Below, piece after piece: positions 17,126 through 25,814 of a stretch of DNA of 64,000 bases. The stretch lies in assembly GCF_004127445.1 (NCBI RefSeq), contig NZ_QEXM01000052.1:1-64000 (forward strand), in the 5' to 3' direction. The notes under the pieces are model-generated. The model saw only the letters and a program-made list of their open reading frames with translations. It was not told the origin of the DNA and ran no database searches. Each line of letters begins with the position of its first letter. Position 1 is the first letter of the stretch. A program made the translations under genes and the position numbers. This stretch comes from Streptomyces alfalfae. GTDB lineage: Bacteria > Actinomycetota > Actinomycetes > Streptomycetales > Streptomycetaceae.

Positions 17126-17190
17126 GCCCCCGGCCCTCCGGCCCCCCGGCCCTCCGGCCCCCCGGCCCCCTGGCCCCCCGGGCCCCGGCC
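17126..17190. repeat. C-rich 16-bp tandem repeat (G-tract on the minus strand)
   Basis: The unit GGCCCTCCGGCCCCCC is repeated exactly at 17132-17147 and 17148-17163, flanked by near copies. Read on the minus strand, downstream of the response-regulator gene, it gives runs of three to six G separated by two to five bases, a strong G-quadruplex pattern in the 3' untranslated RNA. Confidence 0.75.
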
Positions 17191-17222
17191 GCCGTCGGTC
17201 TTCGGGCGGCCATCCTCCGTCG

Positions 17223-17909
17223 TCAGGCCGCTTCCATGAAGCCCGACTCGTAGGCCGCGATCACCGCCTGCGTGCGGTCCCGTGCGCCCGTCTTGGCCAG
17301 CACCGAGGCCACGTGCGTCTTCACCGTGGCCGCGCCCACGCCCATCCGCCCGGCGATCTCCGCGTTGGTCAGGCCCGTCGCCATCCACCGCAGCACCTCG
17401 CTCTCCCGTGCGGTGAGCCGCGCGACCCAGGCGGGCGGCTCGGGCTCGGGGCGGCCGTGCTCGGCGGCCAGGGCGCGCACGGCTGCGGGGAAGAGGAGGG
17501 AGTCGCTGTGCGCGACGATGCGCACGGCCTGGACCAGGGAGTCCGCGTCCGCCCGCTTCAGGAGGAAACCGGCGGCTCCCGCGCGCAGCGCCTCGTAGAC
17601 GTAGGAGTCGTTCTCGAACGTCGTCACGACGACGACGCGCGGCGGCTCCGGCATCGTGCGCAGAATCTGCTCCGTGGCGCGGATGCCGTCGACCTCCGGC
17701 ATGCGGACGTCCATCAGGACCACGTCGGGCCGCAGCTCCCTGACGGCGGATACGGCCTCCGCGCCGGTCGCCGCCTCGCCGACGACCTCGATGCCGGGCT
17801 CGGCGGAGAGGATCGCGCGCAGCGCGGTGCGCACCATGCGCTCGTCGTCGGCGAGGACGACGCGGATGGCCGCGCGTCCGGGGCCCGTGCCTTCGGGCGT
17901 GGTCGTCAT
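17223..17909 (-). CDS. NarL/LuxR-family response regulator
   Basis: A 228-residue two-component response regulator. The receiver domain spans about 15-130 with the acidic pocket DDE at 21-23 and the phospho-acceptor Asp67 in VVLMDVRMPEVDG; the DNA-binding LuxR helix-turn-helix is at about 160-222 (LTARESEVLRWMATGLTN). The start ATG 17909 overlaps the histidine-kinase stop by 4 nt, so the two form a cognate pair. Its target genes are unknown; the membrane protein upstream is one candidate. Confidence 0.93.
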   Translation of the reverse strand: MTTTPEGTGPGRAAIRVVLADDERMVRTALRAILSAEPGIEVVGEAATGAEAVSAVRELRPDVVLMDVRMPEVDGIRATEQILRTMPEPPRVVVVTTFENDSYVYEALRAGAAGFLLKRADADSLVQAVRIVAHSDSLLFPAAVRALAAEHGRPEPEPPAWVARLTARESEVLRWMATGLTNAEIAGRMGVGAATVKTHVASVLAKTGARDRTQAVIAAYESGFMEAA

Positions 17910-19168
17910 GCGTGTCCCTTCGGGGGCATAAGCGGGAGGCGTACGGTCAGCCGCCACACCCCGGCCGCGGGGCCCGCCTCCGCGGCGCCGCCGAGGAGGC
18001 GGGCCCGGTCGGCGATGCCGCGCAGTCCGTGGCCGCCGCCGGGGCGGGTGGCAGGGGAGTGGGCGGGCAGGGGGTTCTCGGCGGTGACGGTGAGGTCCGG
18101 GCCGGCCGGGGTGATGCGCAGGGTGACGCAGGAGTCGCCGCCGTGGCGCAGGGCGTTGCTCAGCGCCTCCTGGACGATGCGGTAGGCCTCGCGGGAGACG
18201 AGGGGCGGCAGGGCCGCGGGGTCCATGCCGACGGTGGCGCTCACGCGCAGGCCGCCCGCCCTGGTGCGGCGCAGCAGGCCGTCCAGATCTGCGGCGAGGC
18301 TGGGCGCGGGCGCCGTGGAGCGGGCGCCGTCGGCCTCCCTCAGCACCCCGAGGACGGCGTCCAGTTCGCCGACCGTGCGCCGCGTGGTGTCCTCGATGGC
18401 GGCCAGCGCCTCCCGCACGAACTCCGGGTCCTGGTCGAGGACACGGCGGGCCGCGGACGCCTGGAGCGTGACGGCGCTCAGGGCGTGGCCCACCGAGTCG
18501 TGCAGCTCGCGCGCCAGGCGGTTGCGCACCGCCAGGTCGGCGGCGCGCCGCTCGGCGTCGGCGAGCCGGTCGGCGGGCGTCGGGCCCAGCAGCCGGGGCG
18601 CCCAGTGCGCCAGGAGCCCGCCCGCCACCGCCGCGCACGCCGCGAGCGCCACCAGCGAGGCGACGCCGATGAGCGGGCTGAGCGCGAGCACCCAGGGCTC
18701 GCCGAAGGCCGCGGGCATCCCGAGGCGGCTGTCCCGCAGGGCCGAGAAGAACGGCAGCGCGATCAGCACGGCCGCGAACGGCGGCAGCGCCAGCGACATG
18801 CCGCTGATGACCCCGCCGAAACCCAGGTGCAGCGCGAACCACGCGGCGGTGCGCCCCCGGGCCGCCCGGGAGCGCGCGGGGCCTTCGGCGAGGGCGTCGT
18901 CCGGCACCCCGCACAGCGCCCGCACGGCGGCCACCGACATGGGCCGGGTCAGCGGGAACAGCGCGGTGACCGCGGCGAGCGGCAGCCCGACCGCGAACGA
19001 GCTGAGCTGGGCGGTGAGCGACCCGAGGACGTGGTCGTCGCCGATGAGCGGCCCGATGATCACGGAGCCCACGAAGACGTACGGCATGGCGAGCGCGCCG
19101 CCCAGGATGAGATGGATCCACCGGCGGCGCGCACGGCGTCCGAAGAGGGCGGTGCGGACGGCTCTCAC
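17906..19168 (-). CDS. NarL-type sensor histidine kinase
   Basis: A 420-residue membrane sensor kinase. Four to six membrane segments occupy residues about 20-185. The dimerisation and phosphorylation helix has the HisKA_3 H-box RELHDSVGHAL with His223, followed by a HATPase domain (EALSNALRHGG near 340, and a GGGHGLRGIADRARLL G-box near 385). No extracellular sensor domain is visible, so the signal is probably sensed in the membrane. The start is GTG 19168, overlapping the stop of the upstream membrane protein gene (GTGA). Confidence 0.9.
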   Translation of the reverse strand: MRAVRTALFGRRARRRWIHLILGGALAMPYVFVGSVIIGPLIGDDHVLGSLTAQLSSFAVGLPLAAVTALFPLTRPMSVAAVRALCGVPDDALAEGPARSRAARGRTAAWFALHLGFGGVISGMSLALPPFAAVLIALPFFSALRDSRLGMPAAFGEPWVLALSPLIGVASLVALAACAAVAGGLLAHWAPRLLGPTPADRLADAERRAADLAVRNRLARELHDSVGHALSAVTLQASAARRVLDQDPEFVREALAAIEDTTRRTVGELDAVLGVLREADGARSTAPAPSLAADLDGLLRRTRAGGLRVSATVGMDPAALPPLVSREAYRIVQEALSNALRHGGDSCVTLRITPAGPDLTVTAENPLPAHSPATRPGGGHGLRGIADRARLLGGAAEAGPAAGVWRLTVRLPLMPPKGHA

Positions 19169-20196
19169 GCCCCGTCCCCGGAGCCGGCGGCCGACGCGCG
19201 TGCCCGCTCGGCGAGGAACCGCGCCGCGACGACGGCCACCAGCGTCCCGATGATCACGTGCACAGCGTAGGTGAGGAACATCGTGCCGGTGGGCCGTCCC
19301 GTGGAGTCGCCCAGGGTCGTCAGCGCGCCGAACAGCAGCCAGCCGCCCCAGCAGCCCACCGCGCCCGAGCCCAGCCAGGCCAGGGCGAGCGGCACCTTGA
19401 CCGGGAGCGCGGGCCGCCACCCGCAGGCCAGGAGCAGGCCGCCGGCCACGGCCACGGCGAGGTAGAGGGCGTTCAGCGCCTCCAGGACGGCGAAGTCGGT
19501 GCCGCGCTCCTCGATCCGTGCCGCGCTCAGGCCGGTGGTGGCGCCGGTGGCCCACAGCAGGTGCAGGGCGGCGGGGCAGAGCGCGAGCAGGGCGGCGGCG
19601 AGCGCCGTGGCGCGGCGGGCCCGGCCGTGGCCGCGCGGCAGGTCCCCCAGCCGGCCGCGCCACAGGTGGCCCCAGCGGTCCCTGGCGTAGAGGACGAAGA
19701 GGCAGCCGAGGGCGATGCCCTGCACGATGAAGCCGGTGTAGACCACGCCGAAGACCCACTCGTCGAGGAAGGGCTCGGCCGCGCCGCCGCCGTCCCCCGA
19801 GCCGCCGCCGAGGCCGCCGTCGAAGGCCCTGACCAGCTGGGTCAGCGGGAACCCCGCCATGATCGGCACGAGCAGGCCGGTCGCCGCCCACATCGGCGGC
19901 ACGAGGAACCGGGCGGGCGTCCGCGTCCCCCAGGGCCGGGTGAGCAGCAGCACGAGGACGACGACGGCGCCGTCCATCAGGACGGTCAGCCCGTTCGCGA
20001 AGATCATCAGGGCCCGGTGGTCGAGCAGCGTGCTGCCCTCGGGGATGCCCGGCCGGCTCCCGGCGATCCAGGCCACCTTGAGGGAGAGGTACGGGACACA
20101 GGCGGCCAGCGCGGCGCACCGCAGGGCGCGGCGGAGGCGGCTGAGGGCGAACGGGGCCGGGGCGCGCCGCGGGGCGGTGGGCAGTGTCTGCGTCAT
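19165..20196 (-). CDS. Multi-pass membrane protein of unknown function
   Basis: A 343-residue protein with about eight hydrophobic segments and a glycine-rich loop near residue 130 (GGLGGGSGDGGG). I do not recognise a named family. It is the first gene of a three-gene operon with the kinase and response regulator, and its stop overlaps the kinase start. Membrane proteins in this position often act as accessory sensors or as the target controlled by the system; either is inference here. Confidence 0.8.
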   Translation of the reverse strand: MTQTLPTAPRRAPAPFALSRLRRALRCAALAACVPYLSLKVAWIAGSRPGIPEGSTLLDHRALMIFANGLTVLMDGAVVVLVLLLTRPWGTRTPARFLVPPMWAATGLLVPIMAGFPLTQLVRAFDGGLGGGSGDGGGAAEPFLDEWVFGVVYTGFIVQGIALGCLFVLYARDRWGHLWRGRLGDLPRGHGRARRATALAAALLALCPAALHLLWATGATTGLSAARIEERGTDFAVLEALNALYLAVAVAGGLLLACGWRPALPVKVPLALAWLGSGAVGCWGGWLLFGALTTLGDSTGRPTGTMFLTYAVHVIIGTLVAVVAARFLAERARASAAGSGDGA

Positions 20197-20272
20197 GGCT
20201 CCACGCTCCCGCCCGCGGCCGGGCCCGCACCTCCTGCGCCCTGATGATCCGCATCGGCCGTGCGGCGGAGGG

Positions 20273-20749
20273 TCAGCCGCCGTCCAGGACGAGGACCACC
20301 TCGTCGATCTCCGCCCCGCGGGCCGCGGCGAACCCCCGGTCGCGCGCGCTCTCCCGGAAGCCGCACTTCTCCAGCACGCGCCGCGAGCCCACGTTGTCGG
20401 CCGCCGCGCGGGCGTACAGCGGGCGCTCGGGGATCAGTGCGAGCAACTCGCGCAGGGCGGCCGTGGCAAGGCCCCGGCCCCAGTACGCGCGGTCGATCCA
20501 GTACGTGACCTCGCGCTCGCCCGGCTCGCCGTACACCGCGGCGCTGCCCACCACGTCGCCGTCGGCGAGGACCGTGCGCACGTCGACGTCGGCGGAGCCC
20601 AGCATCTTCGTCCAGTGGGCGTCGAAGCGGTCCTTGTCCAGGGGGTCCTCGGGCGTGAACGCCGCCATGCGGCAGGACTCGGGATCGCTCATCTGCCGGA
20701 AGAAGACGGGCAGATCGCTGTCGTGGACCTCGCGCAGACACACATCCAT
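20273..20749 (-). CDS. GNAT-family N-acetyltransferase
   Basis: A 158-residue acetyltransferase of the RimJ/RimL type. The acetyl-CoA binding motif A is seen in DRAYWGRGLATAALRELLAL (about 88-107) and the late NVGSRRVLEKCGF segment (about 118-130) is characteristic. The substrate, a protein N-terminus or small amine, cannot be told. It lies 3 bp downstream of the IclR regulator stop and is probably cotranscribed with it. Confidence 0.88.
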   Translation of the reverse strand: MDVCLREVHDSDLPVFFRQMSDPESCRMAAFTPEDPLDKDRFDAHWTKMLGSADVDVRTVLADGDVVGSAAVYGEPGEREVTYWIDRAYWGRGLATAALRELLALIPERPLYARAAADNVGSRRVLEKCGFRESARDRGFAAARGAEIDEVVLVLDGG

Positions 20750-20752
20750 GCG

Positions 20753-21526
20753 TCAGAGCCTACGAGTCGCCAGTGTCAGCCGGTCGCGCGCGTCGAACAG
20801 GGCGTCCTTGACCATCTGTTCATGGGCCGGGGTGAGCCGCGCCACCGGCACCGAGCAGCTGATCGCGTCACGCGCGGGCGTGCGGTACGGGATGGCGACG
20901 CCGAAGCAGCGCAGCCCCAGCGTGTTCTCCTCGCGGTCCACCGCGAAGCCCTGCTCGCGCACCGCGCGCAGCTCCTCGATGAGCTTCTCGCGGTCGGTGA
21001 TGGTGTGCTCGGTGAGCGCCGGCAGCGTCTCCGGGAGCATCGTGCGGACCTGCTCGTCGGTGTGGGTGGCGAGCAGCGCCTTGCCGAGCGAGGTGGAGTG
21101 CGCGGGCAGCCTGCGGCCCACCCGCGTGAAGGGCCGCAGATAGTGCTGGGACTGGCGGGTGGCGAGGTACACGACGTTGGTGCCGTCGAGCCGCGCCAGG
21201 TGGATGGTCTCCGTGGTGTCGTCGGAGAGCCGGTCCAGGGTCGGCCTGGCCGCGGCCACCACCTCGTCGCCGTCGATGTAGGACGTGCCGACGAGCAGCG
21301 CGCGCACGCCGATGCCGTACCGCGTGCCGGTGGCGTCGGTCTCCACCCAGCCCAGCTCGACCAGGGTGCGCAGCAGCATGTAGAGGCTCGACTTCGGATA
21401 GCCCACGGCCTCCTGGACGGCCGCCAGGGAGTGCATGCCGGGGCGGCCCGCGAAGTATTCGAGCAATTCCACCGTGCGCACGGCGGACTTGACCTGCGCG
21501 CCGCCTCCGGTCTCGCCAGCCGACAT
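20753..21526 (-). CDS. IclR-family transcriptional regulator
   Basis: A 257-residue IclR regulator: an N-terminal winged helix (about 10-65, with MHSLAAVQEAVGYPKSSLYM) and a C-terminal effector domain (about 80-250). It is divergent from the KGSADH gene, with 147 bp between the starts holding a matching palindrome. It probably represses that gene until an intermediate of uronate or aldarate breakdown binds. Distant KdgD and Udh may be in the same regulon; no copy of the palindrome was found at that locus by eye. Confidence 0.9.
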   Translation of the reverse strand: MSAGETGGGAQVKSAVRTVELLEYFAGRPGMHSLAAVQEAVGYPKSSLYMLLRTLVELGWVETDATGTRYGIGVRALLVGTSYIDGDEVVAAARPTLDRLSDDTTETIHLARLDGTNVVYLATRQSQHYLRPFTRVGRRLPAHSTSLGKALLATHTDEQVRTMLPETLPALTEHTITDREKLIEELRAVREQGFAVDREENTLGLRCFGVAIPYRTPARDAISCSVPVARLTPAHEQMVKDALFDARDRLTLATRRL

Positions 21527-21594
21527 CGCCCTTGACCCCTTAGTTCGCCGAGAAATAGTCTCCGAAGCCCCCGCTCATTCATCAGCAGAGACAG

Positions 21595-21612
21595 TGTTCA
21601 GCATATCGAACA
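21595..21612. promoter_or_regulatory. Candidate IclR operator
   Basis: TGTTC and GAACA form an inverted repeat around AGCATATC (18 bp in total). Sites of this size and arm sequence are known for several IclR regulators. It sits 69 bp before the IclR start and 62 bp before the KGSADH start, so one bound dimer could control both promoters. Confidence 0.5.
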
Positions 21613-21627
21613 GCCCGGGTGAGCGGC

Positions 21628-21650
21628 ACCTCTTGCATGACCTCTTGCAT
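21628..21650. repeat. 12-bp tandem repeat before the KGSADH gene
   Basis: ACCTCTTGCAT occurs at 21628-21638 and again at 21640-21650, followed by a third partial copy (ACCTCT). The repeat is 24-46 bases ahead of the start codon, downstream of the palindrome. It could be a second operator or a slippage product. Confidence 0.6.
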
Positions 21651-21673
21651 TACCTCTGGAAAGGGAATCCACG

Positions 21674-23206
21674 GTGGCAGCAGCACCAGTCTGGAGTGTC
21701 GACCCCCGAACCGGGAAGCAGCGCGAGCAGGTTGCGGTGGAAGCCACGGCCGAGGAGGTCGGCCTGGCCGTCACCGCCGCTCGCGACGCAGCCCCCGCCC
21801 TGGCCGACCGCGCGGTGCGCACCGCCTTCCTGCGCACCGCCGCCGACCTCCTCCAGGAGGCCGGGGACCGGCTCGTGGAGGCCGCGGACGCGGAGACCGC
21901 GCTCGGCCCGGTCCGGCTCACCGGGGAACTCGCCCGCACCTGCTTCCAGTTGCGCGCCTTCGCGGACATCGTCGACGAGGGCGCCTTCCTCGGAGTCGTC
22001 ATCGACCACCCCGACGGGTCGGCGACCCCGCCCATCCCCGACCTGCGCCGCTACAAGATCCCCCTCGGCGTCGTCGCCGTCTACTCCGCGTCCAACTTCC
22101 CCTTCGCCTTCTCCGTGCCCGGCGGCGACACCGCGAGCGCGCTCGCCGCGGGCTGCCCGGTCGTCGTCAAGGCCCACCCCGACCACCCCGGCACCTCCGA
22201 GCTGGTCGCCTCCGTGCTGCGCAGGGCCGCCGCCCGGCACGACATCCCCGAGGGCGTCGTCGGCCTGGTGCACGGCTTCGAGGCGGGCATCGAGCTGGTC
22301 AAGCACCCGCTGGTGGCCGGGGCCGGGTTCACCGGCTCCATCCGCGGCGGCCGGGCCCTCTTCGACGCGGCGGCGGCCCGGCCAGTGCCGATCCCCTTCC
22401 ACGGCGAGCTGGGCTCCCTCAACCCCGTCGTCGTCACCGAGGCCGCCGCCGCCGAGCGCGGCGAGGAGATCGGCACCGGCCTCGCGGGCTCGATGACGCT
22501 CGGCGTCGGCCAGTTCTGCGTGAAGCCCGGCCTCGTCCTCGCCCCCGAGGGCGCGGGCGGCGACCGGCTCGTGAAGTCCCTGACCGATGCGGTCGGCGAC
22601 ACCGACGCCGGAGTGCTCCTGGACCACCGGATGCGGGACAACTTCGTCGCCGGGGTCCGCGAGCGCGCGGGCCTCGCGGACGTCGACTCCCCCGTCACGC
22701 CCGGCGCGGGCGGCGAGCACACCGTGAGCGCGGGCTTCTTCACCGTCCCCGCGGCACGGCTCGCCGCCGAGGGCGAGCACGACCTGCTCATCGAGGAGTG
22801 CTTCGGCCCCGTCACCGTCGTCGCGCGCTACAAGGACGCCGCGGAGATCACCGCCGTCCTCTCCCGCCTGCCCGGCAACCTCACCGCCACCGTGCAGCTC
22901 TCCTCCGACGAGGCGGCGGGCGTGAGCCCCCGCGGCACCGAACTCCTGGCCGAGGTCACGCCGCTCGCGGGCCGCGTCCTCGTCGACGGCTGGCCCACCG
23001 GCGTCGCCGTCGCCCCCGCCCAGCACCACGGAGGCCCCTACCCGGCCACCACGTCCACGTCGACCTCGGTGGGCGGCACCGCCATCGAGCGCTGGCTGCG
23101 CCCGGTCGCGTACCAGAACACCCCGGAGCCCCTGCTCCCGCCCGAGCTGCGCGACGACAACCCGCTGGGGCTGCCGCGGCGGGTCGACGGGACCCTGGAA
23201 CACTGA
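21674..23206 (+). CDS. Alpha-ketoglutarate semialdehyde dehydrogenase
   Basis: A 510-residue NADP-type aldehyde dehydrogenase. The catalytic Cys282 (VGQFCVKPG) and general base Glu245 (FHGELGSLNP) are present, and these contexts are characteristic of the 2,5-dioxopentanoate dehydrogenase branch of the family. It oxidises alpha-ketoglutarate semialdehyde, the product of KdgD, to alpha-ketoglutarate. The start is GTG 21674, after a GGAAAGGG sequence. The IclR gene is divergent. It lies 12.8 kb from kdgD, so the uronate pathway is split between two loci in this window. Confidence 0.87.
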   Translation: MAAAPVWSVDPRTGKQREQVAVEATAEEVGLAVTAARDAAPALADRAVRTAFLRTAADLLQEAGDRLVEAADAETALGPVRLTGELARTCFQLRAFADIVDEGAFLGVVIDHPDGSATPPIPDLRRYKIPLGVVAVYSASNFPFAFSVPGGDTASALAAGCPVVVKAHPDHPGTSELVASVLRRAAARHDIPEGVVGLVHGFEAGIELVKHPLVAGAGFTGSIRGGRALFDAAAARPVPIPFHGELGSLNPVVVTEAAAAERGEEIGTGLAGSMTLGVGQFCVKPGLVLAPEGAGGDRLVKSLTDAVGDTDAGVLLDHRMRDNFVAGVRERAGLADVDSPVTPGAGGEHTVSAGFFTVPAARLAAEGEHDLLIEECFGPVTVVARYKDAAEITAVLSRLPGNLTATVQLSSDEAAGVSPRGTELLAEVTPLAGRVLVDGWPTGVAVAPAQHHGGPYPATTSTSTSVGGTAIERWLRPVAYQNTPEPLLPPELRDDNPLGLPRRVDGTLEH

Positions 23207-23210
23207 CGCC

Positions 23211-23819
23211 ATGGACCTCGACCTCCCCCAGCTCCCCTTCTCCCTGCGCGGCTACGGCCCCGACGGCCACTGGTCCCACGAGGACGGGGTGCTCACCGGC
23301 TGGGCGGGCGCCCGGCAGGACCGCTTCGTGCCGCCGACCGGCGAGGCGCTCGACCCCGCCGCCGACGCGCCGCGCCTGCTGGGCGCGCCGGAAGGCGACT
23401 TCCAGCTGATCGCCCGCGTCACGGTCGGCTTCGCGGCGCCCTTCGACGCGGGCGTGCTCTATCTGCACGTCGGCGAGCGGGAGTGGGCCAAGCTCTGCCT
23501 GGAGCGCTCCCCGGACGAGCCGACGGTCTGCACCGTCGTGACGCGCGGCCACTCCGACGACGCCAACGCCTTCACCGTGGACGGCGCCAGCGCCTGGCTG
23601 CGCATCAGCCGCACGGGCTCGGCGTTCGCCTTCCACGCGTCGGCGGACGGCGAGCGGTGGACGTTCGTGCGGATCTTCTCGCTCGGCGACGAGGAGTCGG
23701 CGGGCGCCGCCCTCGTCGGCTTCATGGCGCAGTCGCCGGTGGGGGAGGGGTGCGTGGTGACGTACGACCACATCGAGTTCCGCCCGAACTGGCCGAAGGG
23801 CCTGCGCGACGGCTCGTAG
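23211..23819 (+). CDS. DUF1349 domain protein
   Basis: A 202-residue protein with a DUF1349 (concanavalin-like beta-sandwich) fold over most of its length; the segment AGVLYLHVGEREWAKLCLE near residue 82 and the FHASADGERWTFVRIF repeat near 143 are typical. There is no signal peptide. Members are thought to bind carbohydrate. It begins 4 bp after the KGSADH stop, so it is almost certainly in the same operon and may help in sugar-acid use; this role is not proven. Confidence 0.85.
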   Translation: MDLDLPQLPFSLRGYGPDGHWSHEDGVLTGWAGARQDRFVPPTGEALDPAADAPRLLGAPEGDFQLIARVTVGFAAPFDAGVLYLHVGEREWAKLCLERSPDEPTVCTVVTRGHSDDANAFTVDGASAWLRISRTGSAFAFHASADGERWTFVRIFSLGDEESAGAALVGFMAQSPVGEGCVVTYDHIEFRPNWPKGLRDGS

Positions 23820-23856
23820 GGGAATGCGCCGCTTCGCCCGTGTGTTGACGGCGGTG

Positions 23857-23885
23857 GCGGAGGGATCCCGCAGGGGACCCTCCGC
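23857..23885 (+). terminator. Terminator hairpin after the DUF1349 gene
   Basis: A stem of eight plus five base pairs with a single A bulge around a 2-3 nt loop (23857-23869 with 23873-23885). It would end the KGSADH-DUF1349 transcript. Confidence 0.55.
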
Positions 23886-23933
23886 GCCGACCGTCACGCA
23901 CCCGCGTACCGCACGACCCGGAAAGAGCCACAC

Positions 23934-24650
23934 ATGCGCGTCGAGATCTGGAGCGACATCGCCTGCCCCTGGTGCTACGTGGGCAAGGCCCGCTTCGAGA
24001 AGGCGCTCGCCGCCTTCCCGCACCGCGACGCCGTGGAGGTCGTGCACCGGTCCTTCGAGCTGGACCCCGGCCGCGCCAAGGGCGACACCGGGCAGGTCCT
24101 TCCGATGCTCATGAACAAGTACGGCATGACCGAGGAGCAGGCCCGCGAGGGCGAGCGGCGCCTCGGGGAGAACGCCGCCGCCGAGGGCCTCGACTACCGC
24201 ATCGAAGGCCGCGACCACGGCAGCACCTTCGACATGCACCGTGTGCTGCACCTCGCCAAGGAGCGGGGGCGCCAGGACGAGCTGATCGGTCTGCTCTACC
24301 GGGCGAACTTCGCCGAGGAGCGGTCCGTCTTCGCCGACGACGAGCGGCTCGTCGAGCTCGCCGCAGAGGCGGGCCTCGACGAGGCCGAGGTGCGCGCCGT
24401 CCTCGCCGACCCGGGCAGGTACGCCGACGACGTCCGCGCCGACGAGCGCGAGGCCGCCGAGCTGGGAGCGAACGGCGTGCCGTTCTTCGTGCTCGACCGC
24501 CGGTACGGCGTCTCCGGCGCCCAGCCCGCCGAGGTGTTCACCCAGGCCCTCGAGCAGGCGTGGGGCGGCCGTTCCCCGCTGACCACCCTCGCGGACGCCG
24601 GTGACGGCGAGGCGTGCGGTCCCGACGGATGCGCGGTTCCCGGGGCCTGA
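23934..24650 (+). CDS. DsbA-family oxidoreductase, FrnE-like
   Basis: A 238-residue thioredoxin-fold protein with the active-site CPWC at residues 11-14 and the cis-proline context NGVPFF near residue 182. FrnE-type proteins are cytoplasmic disulfide isomerases or polyketide isomerase relatives; there is no signal peptide here. Two extra cysteines in the C-terminal tail (GEACGPDGCAVPGA) may be a second redox or metal-binding pair. The next gene starts 22 bp downstream. Confidence 0.88.
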   Translation: MRVEIWSDIACPWCYVGKARFEKALAAFPHRDAVEVVHRSFELDPGRAKGDTGQVLPMLMNKYGMTEEQAREGERRLGENAAAEGLDYRIEGRDHGSTFDMHRVLHLAKERGRQDELIGLLYRANFAEERSVFADDERLVELAAEAGLDEAEVRAVLADPGRYADDVRADEREAAELGANGVPFFVLDRRYGVSGAQPAEVFTQALEQAWGGRSPLTTLADAGDGEACGPDGCAVPGA

Positions 24651-24672
24651 CCGGGCACCCTAGGTTGATCCC

Positions 24673-25734
24673 ATGACTTCCCTGGGGATCGACCACCACG
24701 TCAGCGCCGAGTTCGCGCCGGAGACGACCTTCCTCAACACCGCGGTCCGCGGCCTGCTGCCGCGCCGCGCCGCCGAGGCCGTACAGGCCCTGACGGCGGA
24801 ACTCGTCTCCGGCGGGCGGAGCGGATCGGGCGACTTCGCCACGGTCGACCGGGCCCGCGCCTCCTTCGCGCGCCTCGTCGGCGTGGACCCCTCGCGCGTG
24901 GCGACGGGCGGCTCGGTCGCCGTGCACGTCGGCCTCATCGCGGCGTCCCTCCCCGCGGGCGCCGAAGTGCTCTTCCCCGAAGGCGACTTCTCCTCCCTGA
25001 TCAACCCCTTCGTGCTGCGCGGCGACCTGAAGCCGCGGTTCGCGCCGCTGGACGAACTCGCCGACGCGATACGGCCGAAGACCGCGCTCGTGGCGTTCTC
25101 CACCGTGCAGTCCGCCGACGGGCGTACGGCGGACTGCGCGGCGATCCGCGAGGCCGCCGCCGCCCACGGCGCGCGCACCCTGGCCGACACCACGCAGTCG
25201 GCGGGCTGGCAGCCGCTCGACGCGGGCGCGTACGACTACTCCGTGACCGGCGCCTTCAAGTGGCTGCTCTGCCCGCGCGGCACGTCCTTCCTGACGGTCG
25301 GGGAGGCGGCGCAGGAGTCCCTGGCGCCGCTGCACGGCGGCTGGCTGGCCGCGGCCGACGCCTGGAACTCGACCTACGGCCCGATCGGCGAGGTCGTCGC
25401 CGACGCCCGCCGGTTCGACGAGCCGCCCGCCTTCCTCGCCCACCACGGGGCCGCGGCGGCGCTCTCCCTCATCGAGGAGATCGGCGTCGACGCCATCCAC
25501 CGCCACGACCTGGCCCTCGCCGCCCGCTACCGCGCGGGCCTCGCCGGCCTCGGCCACGCGCCCGTGCCGGGTGCGTCGCCCATCGTCTCGGTGCCGGGGC
25601 TCGCCGACCGCGAGCCGGAGCTGGCCCGCGCGGGCGTCGTCGTCGCGGCGCGGGCGGGTCACCTGCGGGCCACGTTCCACCTCTACAACACCGAGGCGGA
25701 CGTGGACCGGCTCCTGGACGTGCTGGCGGGCTGA
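24673..25734 (+). CDS. Class V aminotransferase
   Basis: A 353-residue PLP enzyme of the class V (NifS/CsdA) fold. The PLP lysine is in TGAFKWLLCPRG near residue 195, and the preceding acidic residue is in LADTTQSAGWQP near residue 173. It lacks an obvious cysteine-desulfurase loop cysteine, so it is more likely an aminotransferase, or a kynureninase/isopenicillin-epimerase-like enzyme, than a sulfur donor. The substrate is unknown. It ends at a strong hairpin facing the ectoine operon. Confidence 0.85.
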   Translation: MTSLGIDHHVSAEFAPETTFLNTAVRGLLPRRAAEAVQALTAELVSGGRSGSGDFATVDRARASFARLVGVDPSRVATGGSVAVHVGLIAASLPAGAEVLFPEGDFSSLINPFVLRGDLKPRFAPLDELADAIRPKTALVAFSTVQSADGRTADCAAIREAAAAHGARTLADTTQSAGWQPLDAGAYDYSVTGAFKWLLCPRGTSFLTVGEAAQESLAPLHGGWLAAADAWNSTYGPIGEVVADARRFDEPPAFLAHHGAAAALSLIEEIGVDAIHRHDLALAARYRAGLAGLGHAPVPGASPIVSVPGLADREPELARAGVVVAARAGHLRATFHLYNTEADVDRLLDVLAG

Positions 25735-25745
25735 GGAACGGAAAT

Positions 25746-25776
25746 CGGCCCGGCGCCCACGAGGGGCGCCGGGCCG
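25746..25776. terminator. Bidirectional terminator between the aminotransferase gene and ectD
   Basis: A perfect 13-bp inverted repeat (25746-25758 and 25764-25776) with a 5-nt loop lies between convergent stop codons at 25734 and 25815. Confidence 0.85.
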
Positions 25777-25814
25777 AGTCCCGGGTACGTCAGGCCGGGC
25801 GGACCCGGCCCCGG

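Noticed and set aside
21650-23212. Minus-strand open frame of 520 codons opposite the KGSADH gene
   Set aside because: Entirely antisense to a clear aldehyde dehydrogenase; shadow composition.
24673-25734. Cysteine desulfurase (IscS/SufS) identity for the class V aminotransferase gene
   Set aside because: The active-site cysteine loop of desulfurases is not visible, and no Fe-S assembly genes are nearby.
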